Part shown: one piece after another, positions 59,050 to 64,000 of the stretch
Numbering within the stretch: the stretch's first letter is position 1
Layout of the letters: the number at the start of each line of letters is the position of its first letter
Origin: Harmonia axyridis
Taxonomy: Eukaryota; Arthropoda; Insecta; Coleoptera; Coccinellidae
Direction of reading: 5' to 3'
DNA: 64,000 nt
NCBI RefSeq assembly: GCF_914767665.1
Contig: NC_059505.1
Location: 22,193,506 to 22,257,505, forward strand
Notes under the pieces: generated by a model
What the model was told of the DNA's origin: nothing
Databases searched by the model: none
Seen by the model: only the letters and a program-made list of their open reading frames with translations
Translations under genes and position numbers: made by a program

Positions 59050-59933
59050 TGTAGAATCCAGTTTATTGTTTCCCTGTAAATAATGGCGATGGTCAACCGG
59101 AACCTATTAGTTTCTTTTAATGTCGAGGGCATGACAGTTTCAATAGATTTACAGGGAACGAATTGTACATAATGTAAAAAGGATGTGCTATTCTTCGGGA
59201 TGTCGAAGAATGTCATATGTCGATGGTAAAACTTAAGGGATTTATGGGGTTGGATTTATGGGGTTGGGAAAGGTTTCGGAACAAGACGATTATGCCACAT
59301 GTGTTTCATGCTTTTTCTCAGGCCCTAGTTCTTCTAGAATATTCCAGGAATCCGGAAGATCTTTGGGGGCGGTATGGCAAAAATCCTATTGGACTAGGGG
59401 GATGGTACCTTCCCCTAAGGGTGTGGTCAAACCGAGACAGGGTAGTTCCAATCGACAGAGAGGACAGTTCAAGTTAAGCCGAAGACGGGAGAGTTTAACT
59501 CAAACCAAAGACGTGTACAGACGGTACAGTTTAACTTAAGTCGAAGACGAGACAAGTTCGGTCGGTCAACTTAAGACGTAAGACGTAAAGACGGTTCGCG
59601 GACTAGATTAAGACGAGTCGCGAACAAGTTAAAGACGAGTCGCGAACAAGTTAAAGACGAGACGACCGAAATCTTGAAGTACGACGAAGACGTTTCGAGT
59701 TATCAATTAAACGTGTTAAAGACGAAATTCAGTACCGTAGTGGGAAACTTGTAATTAAGACGTAATTAAGATCTTCCCAATACCGAGTTTGTACTGAATA
59801 ATTGTGGCTTTGTAAATAGATGTAAATAATTGAAAAGAGTTTAATTATTACAAACCCAACAAAGTCACGAAGAAAAAGACGAAAGGCCAGGTAATCGAAT
59901 CATACCTCTGACGATCGATTAACCAAGCCTACA
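59050..59933 (+). repeat. 3' LTR of the gypsy element
   Basis: 884 bp, near identical to the 5' LTR. The extra length is one more GACGTAA unit near 59575-59590. Confidence 0.95.
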
Positions 59934-60392
59934 TCAATTTATGATATTCTGCCATCTCAGTAACTGATAACTTTATGATAATGGATAATCTCCTTTATGT
60001 TTATGATTATGTCTCAAAAAAATCATTATCACAAATTCACGATCCGATTAAAAACATACCGACTAACAAATACAAAGCTGATATTAACTTAACATTCTTT
60101 AAAAAAATAAAAAAATACAAAGAACGAAAGAACCAGATCACGGTTCTTTGAATTATGCGCAAATCGTACATGATTCGATCTGAGCTAGTGAGCTGAAAAG
60201 AACCATTGGGTCAATTGAACGGGTCTTTTGAACCGGGTCGTCTCAGCCATGGATCTGGTTCGACCCGGTTCGTCGAAATTGAACGAACCACACATCCCTA
60301 GTTCAAGGCTTACTTCGATGTCAATAATACGCTCTATTAGTGTGACGTCACACACCGCCATTTTTGGTTTCTCCTGTCAGTGTTCGGAATCA

Positions 60393-60722
60393 AAACAAAT
60401 ATATTGTCATTCACATTAGTACGGTGTCGTTGAAGGAATTGGCTTATTTTCATAAATAAGGGTATTTGAGGAACGTTTTCAGTATTAATTGATAGACAGA
60501 AGGAACGAGGTTAATACCAGTAAGTTTGAATCCTGTATCATTCCCCAGATTCTGTAAAAAGCCGTGTTTATTAGTTGAACTTCAAGTTCGAACCTACTGG
60601 CATTAATCTCGTACCTTCTGCCTATCAATTAATAGTAAAATCGTTCTTTAAATAATTTTATTTAACAAAATAAGCCAATTTCTTCAACGGCAACGTACTA
60701 ATTTGAATGACAATTTGTTTCT
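60393..60722. repeat. Foldback element, arms of about 120 bp
   Basis: AAACAAATATATTGTCATTC at the left pairs with GAATGACAATTTGTTTC at the right. Inside, CGTTGAAGGAATTGGCTTA and TAAGCCAATTTCTTCAACG, and a CCTTCTGCCTATCAATTAAT block, pair as well. Arms are imperfect, with a spacer of about 50 bp. Noncoding. Confidence 0.75.
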
Positions 60723-61097
60723 TCTTCTTTCAGTTCCCCAACATGGGGATATGGGCTCAACCGAGGTTATGTACCCAATCTCTTACTTTATTACACGTGT
60801 GCAACGAGATTAGTTAGACGTATCTCTGAGTGCTCTCCGTTTTTGGTGATTTTGAATTTGGTCTTCAAGTTGGAGTGAGAGTGAACTCCCGCCGATCAAA
60901 TTAGATACGGACTATTCACTGAGTGAGATTATTTCGCTGAATTTTTCGAAATATCTCTTGATTATATCAAATTATTTTGGAATTTAGTCGATAACAAGGA
61001 TTGATAACACCATATTTTGCTTGCACATCTGTCATTGGCCGGCGAAAGAATTAATAAGGCGTTCCATACACCGCAAATAGTTGCAGGAGGAAGAAGG

Positions 61098-62003
61098 ATG
61101 AACGAACAATTACAAAAGTTTCTGAAAAAGGAGTTCAATGACCAGACTACCGCTTTGACAGGTGAAATTGTAGGGGTGAAGGAAGAAATTACGAGTTTGA
61201 GAGAGGAAGTCAATGGAATCAGTGCATCAATTGAGCAGAAAATTGCGACATTTGAAGGAAGGATAGACTCAATAGAGAGCGATATTTTGAATATTAGACG
61301 AAATGCTTTGAAGAACAATGTCATAATTACCGGGTTGAAGTTGGATGATTCGGATCTGCTGGGCTCGGTTCTCGGTCAGCTGAATTTTATTCTTGGTATT
61401 AATTTGACACATATAGAGATCAACAATACATACAGGCTGAGTAAAAATAAGTCGATAGTAAAGATAGAATTTATATCTTTTCTGGCGAAATCGAAACTAA
61501 TTGAAAAACGCCGAAATCTTAAAGGTAGCAGTGTGTATATTAACGAAGATCTCTGTGAAGAGGAACGTGCTGATTTCAGGTTGCTCAGACAACAAAGAGA
61601 TCTGGCCAGGGCAAAGAACTACAGAGCTCATATTCAAGCAAGGTGTTTGATTGTTAATGGCAGAAAGTTCACCATCGAACAATTGAAAGGACCGGCCGCA
61701 AGTATACAGTCTCCCCCTTTTGAAGAGGACTCCAGCGCGGAATCCACAAATCTACCTACAATAAATTCTGAATTAGTGTCCAACGCATCAAATAGTCCTG
61801 CTCCTGTGGCGGTATATAACCAGTTGTTGAGTGAGCAAGAAAATCTTCCGGTAGACGAGGATCCAGGGATCAACAAAGAAAGTTTGTTCACAGATCGACT
61901 CTTAGACAGGCAAAATGAGCTAGCAGAGTTGGGACGAACGAAATCACAATCCGCTGGAAGCACAAAGAAGACCGATGGCACTAAACTGAAGAGAGGTGGT
62001 TGA
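61098..62003 (+). CDS. LINE ORF1 protein, coiled coil plus RNA-binding domain
   Basis: 301 residues from ATG 61098 (the frame opens earlier, at 61017, without an ATG). Heptad-like coiled coil over about residues 15-75 (EEITSLREEVNGISASIEQK). Then comes an RRM-like segment (NNVIITGLKLDD, EINNTYRLSKNKSIVKIEF) and a basic C-terminal part (SSVYINEDLCEEERADF through RCLIVNGRKFTIE). A Ser/Pro/Glu-rich tail follows. This layout is that of L1-type ORF1 proteins found in several insect LINE clades, which trimerise and bind element RNA. The frame is intact although the element has lost its RT, so it could only help in trans. Clade not assigned. Confidence 0.8.
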   Translation: MNEQLQKFLKKEFNDQTTALTGEIVGVKEEITSLREEVNGISASIEQKIATFEGRIDSIESDILNIRRNALKNNVIITGLKLDDSDLLGSVLGQLNFILGINLTHIEINNTYRLSKNKSIVKIEFISFLAKSKLIEKRRNLKGSSVYINEDLCEEERADFRLLRQQRDLARAKNYRAHIQARCLIVNGRKFTIEQLKGPAASIQSPPFEEDSSAESTNLPTINSELVSNASNSPAPVAVYNQLLSEQENLPVDEDPGINKESLFTDRLLDRQNELAELGRTKSQSAGSTKKTDGTKLKRGG

Positions 62004-62029
62004 AGACGCTGGTGAGGCTTCATACCATT

Positions 62030-62326
62030 GTTCTTGTTTGTTTTCTTTCTGTATTAGAATTTGTTTTGTTTTTAATCCTGAAGAATGTACATAAAAAAAA
62101 GATTGAAATTCATCAACAGCAGAGTAAATATGAAACAAGAAATTATGAGAAACCTCATAGACCTAGAGCCCTCAAAAGAATCGGACAAAGAAATTATTTA
62201 TATCTTGCGCCCAGAATTTATTATGTATTGCCAGCAAACCTTAAGAAAATCTGCCACCACAAGAAATTTATAAAACAAACAAAAATTTGGATTTACGAAA
62301 AAAAAGATTGTTCTGCAGGGATTTAG
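62030..62326 (+). pseudogene. ORF2 C-terminal remnant of the deleted LINE
   Basis: Frame 2 from about 62030 to the TAG at 62324. The end (RNYLYLAPRIYYVLPANLKK, then KKFIKQTKIWIYEK) resembles the C-terminus of CR1/jockey RTs, where LPxxLK is followed by a lysine-rich helix. No RT palm motif remains. The join to ORF1 is 30-150 bases long. Confidence 0.6.
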
Positions 62327-62751
62327 TTAATCAAGCGTGATATCCCTGGAAATGCCTGGAAATTTTCATTTGGTTGGTCATTGATGATCATGACTTTGTT
62401 CGATAATATATGTATATATTCTTTTGATTGAGAATAATGTTTGATAATAATATAAACATTACACCTACATATACATGCTACCTACTTTTACCTTATAATG
62501 TCGACATCCTAGGAGATGGAGCAGCTGGGCCCCAATCGAGCAAATGCCTTTGGATATTTAAATATATTTTTTCTTTTATTGGAAAGTTGCAAGAAATATT
62601 TTTTGGTTCATTATTGTATCACGCACATATAGATTATCTATCTCTGTGATTAAGTTTATTTGTAACAGAGAGTTCTCAAATAAACATTATTATTATTATT
62701 ATTATCCCACCCCGGTACCCCAGAGGACGAGGATGGTTTAGACAAACACCA

Positions 62752-62862
62752 GGGACCGTATTCTCGACAAGTGATCTTTCAAAACGTATACGTTCATTCA
62801 GTGCTCTGTACACTGAATGAACGTATACGTTTTGAAAGATCACTTGTCGAGAATACGGTCCC
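62752..62862. repeat. Perfect palindrome, 52-bp arms, 7-bp loop
   Basis: GGGACCGTATTCTCGACAAG starts the left arm; the right arm is its exact complement without a mismatch, around the loop CTCTGTA. Possibly a tiny MITE. The perfect match implies a recent origin or active correction. Confidence 0.95.
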
Positions 62863-62912
62863 AGGACTAAAACATACAGGTAAGTTAGTATTCACATAAA
62901 CAACTCAATTGA

Positions 62913-63990
62913 CTATATTCTTAAATTTGATGCTTTGATAAAATCTATAACCACTTCAATTATCTCTATTGTTCGACTGAATATAACATCATTCACGTTT
63001 ATTGGACATGCTAATTTTGCATTAACTAATTTACGATATAGGAGTTCGCAATAAATTATATGAGTTAAGTTGACAACCAAATAAAATATGGGTGACATCT
63101 CCAAATTGTCCGCATTGGCAATTTGGGCTATCGTTTATAATCTTATATAAGTGTTCAGGGGTCAGGCAATGGTAGAAACGCAATCTCATCATTGTTATGA
63201 TATTTTTTCTAGGAAGGTCATATTTGAATAAGAAATATTTGTGTGTGAGGTTTTTGTCTCTGTGGGCATAGGTTCTTCCCTTCATCAATCCTATCCCCCT
63301 CCACTCTCTCATCTACTGATTTATTATTCTGTCCTCTAACAAATTTCCAATGTCTCTTTGATCTCCCATGTATTTTAAGACTCTTTCATTCTCCCTTCTT
63401 CCCTGATAGGCCAAGCTCTGTCGTTTCCAATGATACCTGAATGACTTGGTATCCAAACTAAATTGATATTCAGATTTAATGTATCTGCTTTGTGAAGATA
63501 TTTTTTCGCGTCCATTGTCCATTACATCAAGGTTGGATGACAAATTCCATTGGGCTAGCTTGTTTATTGCACTCATGGAGTCAGAAAAAATCGCTGAATG
63601 TCTGGCCTTTCTGTGAATTATAAACATTATGGCTTCACAAATAGCCATCATTTCGGCGGAGAAAATAGTCCAATGGTCTGGAAGTTTGGCCTTGTATTCA
63701 ATGTCCAGTGTGTCCGAATATATCCCTATTCCAACCGACCTTGTCTCGATATCAACAGAGGCGTCCGTGTATACACAGTTATATTCCACAAATTGTTCAT
63801 CCTTGAATGCTTTGAATCTCGCAGAAGTTGTCGAATTCTTATCTAGATCTGGTATAGTGTACTTCACTGGTTGAACGTGTTCTGTGAGGTTATTTTTCCA
63901 GAACCCTCTGAACGGTGATAGTTTTTCAAGTTCTTGTATTTTTGGATTATTTATCGTCCTATAATTTTTACATAAAAACTTCTGGGCCAA
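62913..63990 (-). pseudogene. LINE ORF2 3' end with RNase H (I/outcast-like), runs off the window
   Basis: Minus strand; the upstream RT lies beyond 64000. RNase H blocks: YTDASVD (first D), FSAEMMAICEAI (E), IFSDSMSAINKL (D), then WIPSHSGIIGND in a shifted frame (about 63465-63428). A C-terminal zinc-like motif follows (LTPEHLYKIINDSPNCQCG, THILFGC), ending in yet another frame (LLYRKLVNAKL) down to 62913. RNase H after RT separates this element from the other LINEs here. At least three frame changes. Confidence 0.82.
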
Positions 63991-64000
63991 TATGATTCTT

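Larger units (their letters stand above)
53137..59933 (+). mobile_element. Ty3/gypsy LTR retrotransposon, nearly intact
   Basis: LTRs 53137-54014 (878 bp) and 59050-59933 (884 bp) start TGTAG and end CCTACA. They differ at only a few bases plus a 7-bp tandem insertion near 59580 and a 1-bp indel. Target duplication TCAA at 53133-53136 and 59934-59937. Primer site, leader, one long Gag-Pol frame with a single stop, and a polypurine tract follow in order. No envelope gene. Recent insertion. Confidence 0.95.
52365..60300. mobile_element. hAT-type element with 8-bp target duplication, split by a gypsy element
   Basis: Inverted tips TAGGGATGTG / CACATCCCTA. The exact 8-bp direct repeat GTTCAAGG lies outside (52357-52364 and 60301-60308). 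Subterminal regions are rich in GAACGAACGA and GGTTCG(A)-type motifs on both sides, common in hAT ends. Without the 6.8-kb gypsy insert it is about 1.1 kb and noncoding, so a non-autonomous hAT. Confidence 0.88.
60723..62704 (+). mobile_element. LINE deletion derivative: ORF1 joined to ORF2 tail
   Basis: 5' UTR (about 60723-61097), intact ORF1, a short piece of the ORF2 C-terminus (62030-62326), a 3' UTR, and an (ATT)n tail at 62680-62704 like that of LINE A. Endonuclease and RT are absent. A further noncoding 3' UTR of about 350 bp lies at 62327-62680. Confidence 0.75.

Overview
The window reads as repeat-dense intergenic DNA of an arthropod, most likely an insect (a beetle would fit, but nothing here proves the order). 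The evidence is the mix of families: non-LTR retrotransposons with AT-rich microsatellite tails, tRNA-headed SINEs, Ty3/gypsy elements with tRNA-Leu and tRNA-Pro primer sites, mariner and DD41D transposases, hAT, Harbinger and Helitron pieces. I recognise no ordinary host gene. Almost every base that can be explained belongs to a mobile element, often nested two or three deep.

Layout. 1-8.1 kb: two related CR1/jockey-type LINEs head to tail, both with frameshifted ORF2; the first has a SINE inside ORF1. 8.1-11.3 kb: a minus-strand gypsy remnant in which protease is joined to the integrase C-terminus, abutting a LINE fragment. 11.6-14.9 kb: a young, complete-looking LTR element whose only gene is an 850-residue protein built of alpha-spectrin-like repeats plus a CCCH zinc finger. 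15.5-20.0 kb: a MITE split by a hAT element, a nested palindrome, a Harbinger scrap and a further MITE. 20.0-22.2 kb: Helitron material. 22.3-25.6 kb: a DD41D Tc1/mariner element with arms of about 0.7 kb, its transposase split by another MITE.

26.5-52.0 kb: four directly adjoining head-to-tail copies (6.4, 5.4, 6.2 and 7.5 kb) of one Helitron-like unit, each starting TCTAAG and ending in a GC hairpin plus GCGAG. They carry a captured copia pol fragment, mariner copies and long-inverted-repeat elements. 52.4-60.3 kb: a hAT-type element with 8-bp target duplication, into which a nearly intact Ty3/gypsy element (884-bp LTRs, one in-frame stop in Gag) inserted. 60.4-64.0 kb: a foldback element, a LINE reduced to ORF1 plus the ORF2 tail, a perfect 52-bp-arm palindrome, and the 3' end of an RNase H-bearing LINE running off the window.

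The strongest candidate for something undescribed is the spectrin-repeat LTR element at 11641-14875: intact LTRs, primer site, polypurine tract and a 4-bp target duplication around an intronless open frame that looks captured from a host cytoskeletal gene. Second is the rolling-circle-style tandem array at 26542-52043.
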